This document shows, in pieces, positions 25,782-34,187 of a stretch of DNA of 64,000 nt. Location: contig NZ_JAMFTQ010000011.1 of NCBI RefSeq assembly GCF_024160105.1, forward strand, positions 1-64,000, in the 5' to 3' direction. The notes beneath the pieces were generated by a model. That model was not told where the DNA came from. It searched no databases and saw only the letters and a program-made list of their open reading frames with translations. The number at the start of each line of letters is the position of its first letter. Positions within the stretch are counted from its first letter, which is position 1. The stretch comes from Corynebacterium stercoris. Lineage in GTDB: Bacteria > Actinomycetota > Actinomycetes > Mycobacteriales > Mycobacteriaceae. Position numbers and translations under genes: made by a program.

Positions 25782-28700
25782 CTACGTGGCCTCGACGGGG
25801 TTGCCCTGCCACGCCGTGGCGGCCGGTACGACATCGCCGCGCATGACGAGGGAACCGGGGCCGACGGAAGAGGTGTCGCCAAGCGTGGCCCCCGGGAGCA
25901 TCACCGAGTTGAGGCCGAGGGTGGCACCCGCGCCAACCTCGACGGGCGCAAGGGACATGACGCGGTCCTGGAACAGGTGCGTCTGCACGACGGTGCCGGG
26001 GCCGACGGTTGCGCCCGGGCCGACGCGGCAGAGGTCCGTCTCCGGGAACCAGTAGGACTCCACCCACGCACCGCGGCCCACCTGCACGCCGAGGGCGCGC
26101 AGCGCGAGGTTCATCTCGGCGGTGCCGCCAGCCCAGTTGAAGAACCAGGGGGCGGCCAGCATCTCCACGAACTGATCCTGCAGCTCGTTGAGCCACACGA
26201 ACCAGGAGTACAGCGGGTGCTCGCCGGCGCGATGCTTGCCGACGCACACCCACTTCACCGCCGCCGTCACAGCGACCGCCACGGCGCCGAACGCCATCCA
26301 GAGCAGCCCGCCGAGCAGCAGCGCCCACAAACCGAAGCGCTCCACCAGCGAGAATGCGCACATCGCGAACGCACCGGCGACGAGGCCCTGGGCGGCGGGG
26401 GCGAGCAGGCGCAGCGTCTCGATGAGCCCGCGGCGCGCCCGCATGCCGAACGTCGGCGCGAAGGTCGCTGCCTCGCCCTCGCCTGCGGAAACCTCCACGC
26501 GGCGCATGCGCTCCGGCGGGGAGCCCCACCAGTTCGACCCGGCCTTCGCCTTCTTCGGGGCGGCGGAAAGCACGGCCACCAGGGACCCGCGGCCGACCTT
26601 GCGGCCCGGCGCCACAACGCCGGAGTTGCCGACGAAGGCGCGCTTGCCGATGACGCTTTCGTCGGCACGCATCCAGCCCCCGGAAAGTTCGTAGGGGCCG
26701 ATGAGGGTGTCGTCGGCAAGAAATGCGCCCTCGCGCACCTCGGTGAGTTTCGGCACCATGACTGCGGTGGAGACCTCCGCGCCGCGGCCGATGCGCGCGC
26801 CGAGCGCACGCAGCCACACCGGCGTGAGCAGGCTGGCGTAGAGGGGGAAGTGGCGGTTGCGGGCGTCGTCCATCAGGCGCGTGACCGTCCACAGACCCCA
26901 GCCGGGTGCGCTGCGCACGGGGTGGGTGCCGGGCTTCACGCTTATCGACGCCAGTCTTACCCCAACAAGCGTCAGCACCAGCCCGGCTGCCTGGAAGATC
27001 AGGCCGCCAAGCGCCGCACTGAGAAGCGGCCGGCCGGTGGCGAAGGTGAGGATGACCGCGCCCCACGCGGCGAGCGCGACGCTGACCACCGGGATGAGGC
27101 CGATGCCCAGTGCGCTCAGCGCGTACGCGGCCTCCCACTTACGGCCCGCCGGCGGCGCCTCCTCCGGGAACGTCTGCTTGGTCTTGCCCACCTTGCGCGC
27201 GGGCGAGCCGGCCCACCGCTTCTTCACCGGTTTGCGGCCGGTGACGGTGGAACCGGGTTCAACCTCGGCGCCGTCGCGGATGTCGGTGCCGGGCATGAGC
27301 GTGCTGCGCGTGCCGACGCGGGCGCCCTCGCCAATCGTCACCGTGCCGACGCGCAGCTCGTCTCCGTCGATCCAGTAGCCGGAGAGATCCACCTCCGGCT
27401 CGAGGGACGCGCCCTCGCCGATAGTGGCCAGGCCGCTGACCGGCGGCAGCGTCTGCATGTCGACGTCCTTGCCCACGCGGTTGCCCAAAAGCCGCGCCGT
27501 GGTTTTCATCAGCGGCGTGGCCGAGACGTTGAGCGCGCCGGAGGCCTGCAGCCAGCGCTCCGCGGCCCAGAGGCGCAGGTGCGTCGCGCCGCCGCGCGGG
27601 TAGGAACCCGGTTTGAGGGGGCCGCGGAACCCGTCGCGAATCAGCCGCGCGCCGAGCGCGCCGATGGGCACGCGGCCGAGCGGGGTGCACAAAAGGACCC
27701 AGAGCGCGATGATCGTGCCGGCTGCCGGGCCGGTCGCCGGCCAGACCAGCAGCATCGCCAGCATGATCCAGAGGATCGGGGTGGCGGCGCGCAGCGTCAT
27801 AATGGGGATCAGCGCGAGCGTCTGCGCCACATGCGTGCCCGCGGACACTGGGGCGACGTCGCGGTTGCGGGTGGGTGCGACGGGTTTCGACGCGGCGTCG
27901 ATACGCTGCGCCAGCGCGCCGAGGCGGGGGTGGTCGTAGAGGTCGCGGACTGCGAACGTCGGCACGCGGTCGCGCAGGCGCGCAACCAGCGCCGCGGCCG
28001 CGAGTGAGGTGCCGCCGAGGTCGAAGAAGTCCGCGTCGACGCTGGTCACGTCCGTGCCGAGCACCTCGACCCACTGCTCCGCCACCCAACGCTCCGTGTC
28101 CGTGAGGCCCGCGGCCTCGACGGCGGCGGGCAGCGGCCACGGCAGCGCGGCCTTGTCCACCTTGCCGGAGGTGCGCACGGGCAGCTCGTCCAGAATCGCG
28201 ATGCGCGGCACCAGCGCCGCCGGCATCACCTCGGTGAGCTGCGCGCGCATGGTCGCCGGATCGAGCTCGGTGCCCGGGTCGGGGGAGACGTAGCCCACCA
28301 GCACCTTGTCGCCGCCCGGCAGCTTCTGCACCGCGACGGCGCTGTTGTACACGCCCGGCAGCGCCGCGACGTTCGCCTCGACCTCGCCGAGCTCAATGCG
28401 GCGGCCGCCGATCTTGACCTGGTCATCCGCGCGGCCGATGAACGCGAGGCCGTCGTCGGTGGCACGCACGTGGTCGCCGGTGCGGTACGCGCGCTCCCAC
28501 TCGTCGAGCGGGGCGTACTTCTCCGCGTCCTTCGCCGGGTCCAAGTAGCGCGCAAGCCCCACGCCGCCGATGACCAGCTCGCCGTCCGGCTGCACGTGCA
28601 AATCCCAGCCGTCGAGCGCCCAGCCGATGGTCACGGGCTTGCCGGGCTCGAGCTTCGCGGCACTGGCCACGACGGTCGCTTCCGTCGGCCCGTACGTATT

Positions 28701-29756
28701 CCACATCTCGCGCTCGGCGCTGAGGCGGTCCGCGAGCTCCTGCGGGCAGGCCTCGCCGCCGACGATGAGCAGCCGCACCCCGTCGAGCGCTTCCGCAGGC
28801 CAGAGACCCGCGAGCGTCGGCACCGTGGACACGACCGTGACGTCGCGGCGAATCAGCCACGGGCCCAAGTCCTGGCCGCTGCGCACGAGTGAGCGCGGCG
28901 CCGGCACCAGGCACGCACCGTGGCGCCACGCCAGCCACATCTCCTCGCAGCTCGCATCGAACGCCACGGACAGGCCCGCCAGCACGCGATCCTCCGGCCC
29001 GAGCGGCTCGTCCTGGCAGAACAGCCGCGCCTCCGCGTCCACGAACGCCGCCGCCGAACGATGCGTCACCGCCACACCCTTCGGCGTGCCCGTCGAGCCG
29101 GAGGTGAAAATAATCCAGGCGTCGTCCTCGGGCATTGGCTTTTCGACGTTCGGTTCCCCACGCCGCAGCACCCGAAGACCCTGGTCAGTGAACAGGGCGT
29201 CAATGTTGGCTTCGCCGAAGACCAGGTCCGCGCGCTCCTGCGGATCATCCGCGTCCACCGGCACGTACGCCGCGCCCGCGAACAGCGTGGCCAGGATGGC
29301 CACGTACAGGTGGCGCGTACCCGACGTCATCCGGATGCCCACCCGGCTGCCGCGGCCGATGCCGTTCTGGTTCAGCGTCGTGGCGAGGCGCTCGACCTCC
29401 TCGACCAGCTCCGCGTACGTGAGGATGCCGGCGTGGTCGTCGTCTTCGTCGTCGGCGTTGGCGTGCGGGTCGGCGTGCGCGTCTTGCTCGTCGTCCTTGT
29501 CGCGGGTGCCCGCGCCGCCGTCGTCGATCGCGGCAGCGTCCGGGTACTGCGCAGCCGTGGCCAGCACGATGTCCACCAACGTGCGCGACGACGGCGCGAG
29601 ATGCCCACGCAACAGTCCCTCCGCGTGCGCGGGGTCCGCCGGGGTGGTGGTGGCGGTTGGCGCGGCGTCAGCGACGGCGGGTTGCTCAGCGGCCCCCGCG
29701 GCGACGTTATGCGCTGGGATCTCGCTCGGTTCGGATCCTTGATCTGGTTTTGACAT
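25782..29756 (-). CDS. Pls/PosA-family NRPS-like membrane enzyme
   Basis: A 1324-residue protein. Residues 55-540 form an adenylation domain (SGSTGTPKG at 219, NTYGPTE at 353, YRTGD at 424, GKVDK at 531). A carrier domain follows (FFDLGGTSL; Ser584 is the phosphopantetheine site). The C-terminal half alternates membrane helices with three left-handed-helix hexapeptide regions, the layout of epsilon-poly-lysine synthetase and its relatives (Pls/PosA). No condensation or thioesterase domain is present. Unusually, residues 83-109 form an acidic, Asp-rich insert inside the adenylation domain. The product is unknown; an amino-acid homopolymer or envelope modification is possible. ATG 29756 is seven bases after TACGGT. 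Confidence 0.88.
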   Translation of the reverse strand: MSKPDQGSEPSEIPAHNVAAGAAEQPAVADAAPTATTTPADPAHAEGLLRGHLAPSSRTLVDIVLATAAQYPDAAAIDDGGAGTRDKDDEQDAHADPHANADDEDDDHAGILTYAELVEEVERLATTLNQNGIGRGSRVGIRMTSGTRHLYVAILATLFAGAAYVPVDADDPQERADLVFGEANIDALFTDQGLRVLRRGEPNVEKPMPEDDAWIIFTSGSTGTPKGVAVTHRSAAAFVDAEARLFCQDEPLGPEDRVLAGLSVAFDASCEEMWLAWRHGACLVPAPRSLVRSGQDLGPWLIRRDVTVVSTVPTLAGLWPAEALDGVRLLIVGGEACPQELADRLSAEREMWNTYGPTEATVVASAAKLEPGKPVTIGWALDGWDLHVQPDGELVIGGVGLARYLDPAKDAEKYAPLDEWERAYRTGDHVRATDDGLAFIGRADDQVKIGGRRIELGEVEANVAALPGVYNSAVAVQKLPGGDKVLVGYVSPDPGTELDPATMRAQLTEVMPAALVPRIAILDELPVRTSGKVDKAALPWPLPAAVEAAGLTDTERWVAEQWVEVLGTDVTSVDADFFDLGGTSLAAAALVARLRDRVPTFAVRDLYDHPRLGALAQRIDAASKPVAPTRNRDVAPVSAGTHVAQTLALIPIMTLRAATPILWIMLAMLLVWPATGPAAGTIIALWVLLCTPLGRVPIGALGARLIRDGFRGPLKPGSYPRGGATHLRLWAAERWLQASGALNVSATPLMKTTARLLGNRVGKDVDMQTLPPVSGLATIGEGASLEPEVDLSGYWIDGDELRVGTVTIGEGARVGTRSTLMPGTDIRDGAEVEPGSTVTGRKPVKKRWAGSPARKVGKTKQTFPEEAPPAGRKWEAAYALSALGIGLIPVVSVALAAWGAVILTFATGRPLLSAALGGLIFQAAGLVLTLVGVRLASISVKPGTHPVRSAPGWGLWTVTRLMDDARNRHFPLYASLLTPVWLRALGARIGRGAEVSTAVMVPKLTEVREGAFLADDTLIGPYELSGGWMRADESVIGKRAFVGNSGVVAPGRKVGRGSLVAVLSAAPKKAKAGSNWWGSPPERMRRVEVSAGEGEAATFAPTFGMRARRGLIETLRLLAPAAQGLVAGAFAMCAFSLVERFGLWALLLGGLLWMAFGAVAVAVTAAVKWVCVGKHRAGEHPLYSWFVWLNELQDQFVEMLAAPWFFNWAGGTAEMNLALRALGVQVGRGAWVESYWFPETDLCRVGPGATVGPGTVVQTHLFQDRVMSLAPVEVGAGATLGLNSVMLPGATLGDTSSVGPGSLVMRGDVVPAATAWQGNPVEAT

Positions 29757-29873
29757 AGCCGACACCGTAGTTTGCCTCGCTGTTTACGGCAATTCGTTGG
29801 TGTGCGCCCACGAATTTCCGGCGGCCGGACGGTGGGCATCGGGCACGGGGTTCGCTGCGCGCGCCCGGGCTGC

Positions 29874-30065
29874 AAACCCGGCTATTTGCTGAACGGTTTA
29901 GCTGGGTTTGTGGCCGAATGGGGCTCAAACCGGGGCATCAGGTGACTAAACCCGGCTATTTTCCGAACGGTTTAGCCGGGTTTGTGGCCGAATGGGGCTC
30001 AAACCGGGGCATCAGGTAACTAAACCCGGCTATTTTCCGAACGGTTTAGCCGGGTTTGTGGCCCC
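29874..30065. repeat. Tandem 74-bp repeats, each with a palindrome (2.6 copies)
   Basis: Units start at 29874, 29948 and 30022; the third stops matching after 30064. Each begins with AAACCCGGCTA, a 14-base loop and TAGCCGGGTTT (an 11-bp stem; copy 1 has one changed base). The palindrome is followed by a conserved tail containing GGCCGAATGG and CAAACCGGGG. The repeats fill part of the 534-base gap between the NRPS-like gene and the coiled-coil genes. Because the whole unit is conserved there are no spacers, so this is not a CRISPR array. They could be an expanded REP-like element or protein-binding sites. Confidence 0.85.
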
Positions 30066-30188
30066 AGAGTCCTGGGGTGGGAGGCGGTGCGGCTGATGGC
30101 GCGCGTCTGGCCAGTCGGCCCCTCGCGCCGCGCCCACCAGGCCAGTGGCGCCCACAGGTCCGCCATGCCTGCCAGACCCAAAAGGGGT

Positions 30189-30244
30189 GAAACCCAGATG
30201 GTGAAAAACAGCCCCGTGGGCCATTTATTCACCATCTGGGTTTC
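30189..30244. repeat. Perfect 17-bp inverted repeat, 22-base loop
   Basis: GAAACCCAGATGGTGAA (30189-30205) and its exact reverse complement (30228-30244). The loop holds a small GCCC/GGGC hairpin. It lies 47 bases beyond the stop of the first coiled-coil gene (30291, minus), so it could act as its terminator, but there is no T-run on either side. Like the 74-bp repeats beside it, it may be a small mobile or REP-like element. Confidence 0.75.
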
Positions 30245-30290
30245 GCGGTGTTGGTCTCACCCTCTGGCGAAGCGGAGGGCCCGCAGAACG

Positions 30291-31016
30291 CTACCGACCG
30301 AACGTCGGCAAGAAGCCTGGCAGCGCGAACGATGCCAGCCCGACCAGGGCAGCGACCGCCGCGATCACGCCAACGACGATGCCGACGATCTTGCCGGCAG
30401 ACAGCTCGGGGTAGAACACCGGCTTCGTGGCCGGCTGATCGGTAGACGGGGTCTCGCTGGTCTCCGAGCCCTCGCTCACCGACCCTTCGCCCTCCGACCC
30501 CTCGGCCTTCCGCGCGCGAGCCGCTTCGTCCAGGGACTTGACGATCAGCTCAATGTATGCCGGATCGTGCTTCAAGATCGGCTTAAACTCGCTGGCCAAC
30601 GCAATCGCGTCCAACTCGCTCTGCTTCTCCGCAGCCTCATCGAGCAGTTTCTCAAGCGCACCCGTCCCGAACAGCTTCTCCGCCTCCGCATGTCGGGCCG
30701 CACCCTTCTCGCGAATCCCGGCCCAAGCGTCGCGCTGTGCAGCTTCATCGCCGGCAGCCTTTGCTTGCTCGAGACGCTTCACCGCCGCTAGGAGAGCTTC
30801 CTGCTTATCGACGAACGGTTTTCGAATCCGGTCGAGCTCTTCGTAGATCCGATCGAGCTCCTGCTCGAGCTCCCGGACCTGCTCCTGGGTCGCTTTCTGC
30901 TTCGATGCAGCCACAGCATTAGTCGGCAGCTCAAGCGCCTCCTCGGCAGACGCCGGGACAACAAACGCAGTGGAAACGAGGGCAGCCGCCAGGGCTGCAG
31001 TGGTGATCTTTTTCAT
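30291..31016 (-). CDS. Secreted coiled-coil protein with C-terminal membrane helix (FLP-tail family)
   Basis: A 241-residue exported protein of unknown function. A signal peptide (cleavage after about 24, VPASA) is followed by a Glu/Lys/Ala-rich coiled coil (about 40-165), a Ser/Glu/Thr-rich linker, and a C-terminal membrane helix ending FALPGFLPTFGR. Three other proteins in the window share this plan (31025-32029, 32176-33207, 61630-63132). The start is eight bases after the previous gene's stop, with AGGAG spanning that stop, so it is the second gene of a two-gene unit. This is the shortest member and its tail is the most divergent. Confidence 0.75.
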   Translation of the reverse strand: MKKITTAALAAALVSTAFVVPASAEEALELPTNAVAASKQKATQEQVRELEQELDRIYEELDRIRKPFVDKQEALLAAVKRLEQAKAAGDEAAQRDAWAGIREKGAARHAEAEKLFGTGALEKLLDEAAEKQSELDAIALASEFKPILKHDPAYIELIVKSLDEAARARKAEGSEGEGSVSEGSETSETPSTDQPATKPVFYPELSAGKIVGIVVGVIAAVAALVGLASFALPGFLPTFGR

Positions 31017-31024
31017 GTCAGCTC

Positions 31025-32029
31025 CTATACGCCCGGCAGGAAGTTCTGCAGGTTCGGCAGCACGAACGTGCCCAGGCCAATCAGCGTCACCAGCACTGCA
31101 ATCACGATGGCCGCGATTTCAGCCGGCTTCAGCTTCTTGGCGTCGTCACCCGTCGCACCGTTTTCTGCACCCTGCTTGCTTGACGACGAAAGACTCGAGC
31201 CCTTCTTCGGATTCTTCGCGCCGTCGACGAGCTTTTGGCCCTCGGTGACGGCCTTCTCCGCCTCGTCGAGCTTCTTCTTCGCGTCCTCGACCTGCTTGTT
31301 GGCGTTGGTCAGCTCGGTCTGCTTCGCATCCAGGGCGGACTTCGCCGCCGCCGTCTTCTGCTTCACCTCGTTGATCTCGGCGAGCGGGCCGGCGAGCTTC
31401 TTCTCCTCGGTGGCGAGCGCCTGCTTCGCGGCGGTGTCCTTGGTCTTAGCCGTTTCGCGGGCGGATTGTGCGGCCGTCAGGCGGGCCTCAGCAGCTTCAA
31501 CCAATTGTTTGGCATCCGCGGCTTCCTTTACAGCTGCGTCCCGAACATTCTTCGGGGTGTTTTCCCCAAGGTTGTCGACATAACCGTTCTTGGTTTTGAG
31601 CACCTGTTGCTTTTCAACCAGATCGTCCTGAGCAGCCTTCACCTCGTTCTCAGCGGCCTCCAACACCGATGCAGCCGCATCCGCCGCCTGTTTCTTCGGC
31701 TGATAGTCGCGGTTCGCGTCGTTGAACGCCTTCTCCTTCGGCTCCTCGGCCTTCTTCGCGTCGTCGTAAGCCTTTTGCAGCGCCGGAAGCGCATCCTGTG
31801 CAGCCTTGACCTTCTTCTCAGCGTCCTCGACTGCCTTCTTGGCGTCGTCGCGCTGCTTCTTCAGGTCGGTCAGCGCCTTCTCAGCAGCCGCGATGAGCTC
31901 CTCGCGGGTCGGCTCGGTCTTCGTGGTGTCGGTCTGGTTCGTGGTCTCGGCGGCGAACGCGGTCGGGACGGTGACGGAGGTAGTAGCGATCGCGACAGCG
32001 ACGATGCCAGCACGCAGGGTCTTCTTCAC
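31025..32029 (-). CDS. Secreted coiled-coil protein with C-terminal membrane helix (FLP-tail family)
   Basis: A 334-residue exported protein. The chosen start is GTG 32029 with GAGGAG five bases upstream; the 30-residue in-frame extension lacks a ribosome-binding site and would bury the signal peptide (VKKTLRAGIVAVAIATT..AFAAE). Residues about 40-270 are a long, nearly continuous Ala/Lys/Glu coiled coil. A polar KGSSLSSSS linker leads to the tail AEIAAIVIAVLVTLIGLGTF and VLPNLQNFLPGV. The order 'signal peptide, coiled coil, linker, helix, FLP' suggests a rod fixed in the cell membrane and reaching into the envelope. No enzyme motif. Followed by the 241-residue paralogue. Confidence 0.78.
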   Translation of the reverse strand: MKKTLRAGIVAVAIATTSVTVPTAFAAETTNQTDTTKTEPTREELIAAAEKALTDLKKQRDDAKKAVEDAEKKVKAAQDALPALQKAYDDAKKAEEPKEKAFNDANRDYQPKKQAADAAASVLEAAENEVKAAQDDLVEKQQVLKTKNGYVDNLGENTPKNVRDAAVKEAADAKQLVEAAEARLTAAQSARETAKTKDTAAKQALATEEKKLAGPLAEINEVKQKTAAAKSALDAKQTELTNANKQVEDAKKKLDEAEKAVTEGQKLVDGAKNPKKGSSLSSSSKQGAENGATGDDAKKLKPAEIAAIVIAVLVTLIGLGTFVLPNLQNFLPGV

Positions 32030-32124
32030 GGGAACTCCTCGGGATCGGATGGGGGCTGCACTAAAACTTAGTTGCACCTTGCTTATCGACGCTCCCTTTT
32101 CAGCCGCTACCTTCCCCACAAACC

Positions 32125-32157
32125 AAAAACCGGAGCAACCCCAGCGGGGCGCTCCGG
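32125..32157 (-). terminator. Intrinsic terminator between coiled-coil genes
   Basis: On the minus strand CCGGAGC (32157-32151) and GCTCCGG (32136-32130) enclose a GC-rich inner stem (CCCCGCTGGGG), followed by TTTTTGG. It starts 19 bases after the stop of the 32176-33207 gene, so that gene is transcribed separately from the next two. Confidence 0.88.
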
Positions 32158-32175
32158 TGATTTCCGAGCAGCGGA

Positions 32176-33207
32176 CTAGAACGGCAGCTGCGGGAGGAAA
32201 GCCTGTAGCTGGGGCAGCAGGGCTGCGCCCAGGCCGAGCACGGCAACCAGCGCGCTGACCACGATGACCGCGATGCCGAACGGCGTGAGCTTGTCCCCGT
32301 CCTTGAACGCCGGGAGGCTGGAGCCCTTGCCCTGGTTCTCCTTCTGGGCTTCAAGTTTTGCGAGGTTCGATTCGGCGATCGTTACGAATCCCTCCGCCGT
32401 GGTGAACAGCGTTTGCGCAGTCGGCAGCTGTTTCTTCGCGTCTTCCGGGTTTAGAACACCGGCCTTGAGTGCTGTTTCCGCACGCATTGTTGCCCGCTGT
32501 GCCTCGGCGTATGCATCCTCCAAGGGACGAACCTCTACCGAGGCGAGAAGAGATGCGTTGGATGCCTGAGTCTTCTTCGATTCGGCAGCTTCAACGGCCT
32601 TCTCTTTCCCGGCCTGCACTGACTTCGCATCATCGAGCTCCTTTTTGAGTCCGTCTACCTTTCCCTTTGCCTCGTCAATTTGAGCCTGGGTCGGTTCACC
32701 CTCGGTCGCCGCCGTCGCTTTAGAGAGAGTATCTGCCTTGGTATGAGCGTCGGTCTTCTTCTTTACGTCTGCCTTGGCCGTCTCCAGCTCTTGCTTAGCG
32801 GTCTTCAGTGCCTCGTCGGCTGCCTTCTCGTCGTTCTTTGCGGTCGTCAGCTTGGTGTTAACTGCGTCGTACTCGGCCTTCTTCGTGGCCTCGGCCTTCT
32901 TCGCGTCGTCGTAAGCTTTCTGCAGTGCGGCAGACGGCTTTGCCTCACCCTTGATAGCTTCTTCGAGACGCTCGACCTCAGCCTTTGCAGCATCGCGAAC
33001 GAGCTTTGCCGTTTCAAGCTTCTGCTTTGCATCCTCAATCTGCTGGTCGAGCGTCAGCGGAGCATTCGTTGCAATAGCAGTATCTGCGCCAGAGGTACCA
33101 CCAGCGGCATCGCCCTCGGCGGCGAACACCACCGGGGCGTTGACAACGGTCACGGAGCTTGCGGCGAGAGCGGCGGCGAGGATGCCTGCGCGCAGGGCTT
33201 TCTTCAT
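32176..33207 (-). CDS. Secreted coiled-coil protein with C-terminal membrane helix (FLP-tail family)
   Basis: A 343-residue exported protein, paralogous to the next gene: MKKALRAGILAAALAASSVTV opens both signal peptides almost identically. It has a long Ala/Lys/Glu coiled coil (about 55-285), a KGSSLPAF linker, and the tail FGIAVIVVSALVAVLGLGAA followed by LLPQLQAFLPQLPF. ATG 33207 has GAGGAA seven bases upstream; a longer frame to 33279 lacks a site. Its own terminator follows. It has no recognisable enzymatic or ligand-binding domain. Likely an envelope structural or tether protein, by inference from architecture. Confidence 0.78.
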   Translation of the reverse strand: MKKALRAGILAAALAASSVTVVNAPVVFAAEGDAAGGTSGADTAIATNAPLTLDQQIEDAKQKLETAKLVRDAAKAEVERLEEAIKGEAKPSAALQKAYDDAKKAEATKKAEYDAVNTKLTTAKNDEKAADEALKTAKQELETAKADVKKKTDAHTKADTLSKATAATEGEPTQAQIDEAKGKVDGLKKELDDAKSVQAGKEKAVEAAESKKTQASNASLLASVEVRPLEDAYAEAQRATMRAETALKAGVLNPEDAKKQLPTAQTLFTTAEGFVTIAESNLAKLEAQKENQGKGSSLPAFKDGDKLTPFGIAVIVVSALVAVLGLGAALLPQLQAFLPQLPF

Positions 33208-33318
33208 GGAATTCCTCAACAATCGAGACAATCGAGCGTGGCAGGGATGCACGTTAAACGTACATACTTCCCAGCTCATCGTGAAGCTTGCCCCGGGGAT
33301 TACACGGAAATCCCGCCC

Positions 33319-33762
33319 CTACTCCCCCTCCTCGGTGAGGATCGCCTTCGACAGCTGCTTCAGGGACTTCAGCTGCTTGTTGGTCGACATGTCGAGGGCG
33401 CGGTCCTCGGCGGCGGCGACCTCTTCCATCAACGACGCGTGCGCCTTCGCGCCCTTCTTGGTGGGGGTGACAATCTGGCGGCGTCGATCGTCGGGGTCGC
33501 GGTCGCGCTTCACCCACTCAAGCGCCTCGAGCGAATCGATGAGCCGCACCATGTCGGAAGCGTCGATGACCAGCATTTCCGACAGCTGCCGCTGCGAGAG
33601 CCCGTGCTCCATCACGCAGCTGAGAATCCAGTACTCGCGCATGGTTGAGCCGCGTTTCGCCAGCGTGCGCTCCACCTCGTCCTTCGTGTGGCGGCGCACG
33701 CGCTCGATCTGAAACGACGGCGACCGGGTGAGCGAACTGGGCAGCTCAGCTGATTGGGACAT
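33319..33762 (-). CDS. MarR-family transcriptional regulator
   Basis: A 147-residue winged-helix regulator. The MarR pattern is clear: helix TMREYWILSCVMEHGLSQRQ, recognition region LSEMLVIDASDMVRLIDSLEALEWVKR, and the wing DRDPDDRRRQIVTPT. No cysteine-based sensor stands out (a single Cys in helix 3). ATG 33762 is six bases from TACGCT, consistent with a leaderless mRNA. It lies 111 bases upstream of the coiled-coil gene at 33207 on the same strand, so control of that gene is possible but unproven. Confidence 0.92.
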   Translation of the reverse strand: MSQSAELPSSLTRSPSFQIERVRRHTKDEVERTLAKRGSTMREYWILSCVMEHGLSQRQLSEMLVIDASDMVRLIDSLEALEWVKRDRDPDDRRRQIVTPTKKGAKAHASLMEEVAAAEDRALDMSTNKQLKSLKQLSKAILTEEGE

Positions 33763-33843
33763 AACCCAAGCGTAAGCAAAATTCGCGGGGGACGTAAACG
33801 ATTTGCCCCACCAACTATGGGGCTTTCGCTTGCCGACGCCCCT

Positions 33844-34161
33844 TTACCCGCGCTCCTCCTGCTCCAGGGTCTCCGTTTCCATGCCGGCCTGGATCCAAGC
33901 CTGGGTGCCGCCGGCGACGTTGATCACGTTGTCCCAGCCCAGCGCGTTCTCCAGGTACTCGGCCGCCTGAGCGGAACGCCCGCCGCTCTTGCAGATCAGG
34001 TAAATGTCCTGGTCCGGGTCGATCTGGTCGGCGTGCATGACGAACTCGCTCAGCGGCAGGTTGGTCGCGCCCTTGGCGTGGATTTCTGCGTACTCGTCCT
34101 TTTCGCGAACGTCGATAAGCTGTGCCCCGGCGGGGACGTCTGTTACTGCAACTTCTTTCAT
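33844..34161 (-). CDS. Rhodanese-like sulfurtransferase
   Basis: A 105-residue single-domain rhodanese. AQLIDVREKDEYAEIHAKGATNLPL is the first conserved block. The active-site loop ICKSGGRS carries the catalytic Cys and the C-x-x-G-x-R pattern seen in PspE/GlpE-type enzymes. WIQAGMETETLEQEERG ends it. Open frame continues upstream, but ATG 34161 is seven bases after TACACT on the minus strand and gives the usual length. It shares a 23-base divergent gap with the sortase gene. The sulfur acceptor is unknown. Confidence 0.88.
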   Translation of the reverse strand: MKEVAVTDVPAGAQLIDVREKDEYAEIHAKGATNLPLSEFVMHADQIDPDQDIYLICKSGGRSAQAAEYLENALGWDNVINVAGGTQAWIQAGMETETLEQEERG

Positions 34162-34187
34162 GGATGCGAGTGTATTGTTTCCGCATG
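34159..34187. promoter_or_regulatory. Overlapping divergent leaderless promoters, rhodanese / sortase
   Basis: The two start codons (34161 minus, 34185 plus) are 23 bases apart. Minus strand: TACACT (34174-34169), seven bases, ATG. Plus strand: TATTGT (34173-34178), six bases, ATG. The -10 boxes share two base pairs. As at def/DUF3263, both transcripts should start at the initiation codon and the promoters should exclude each other. Confidence 0.55.

Noticed and set aside
29874-30065. Possible CRISPR array
   Set aside because: The whole 74-bp unit is conserved between copies; there are no variable spacers and no cas genes.
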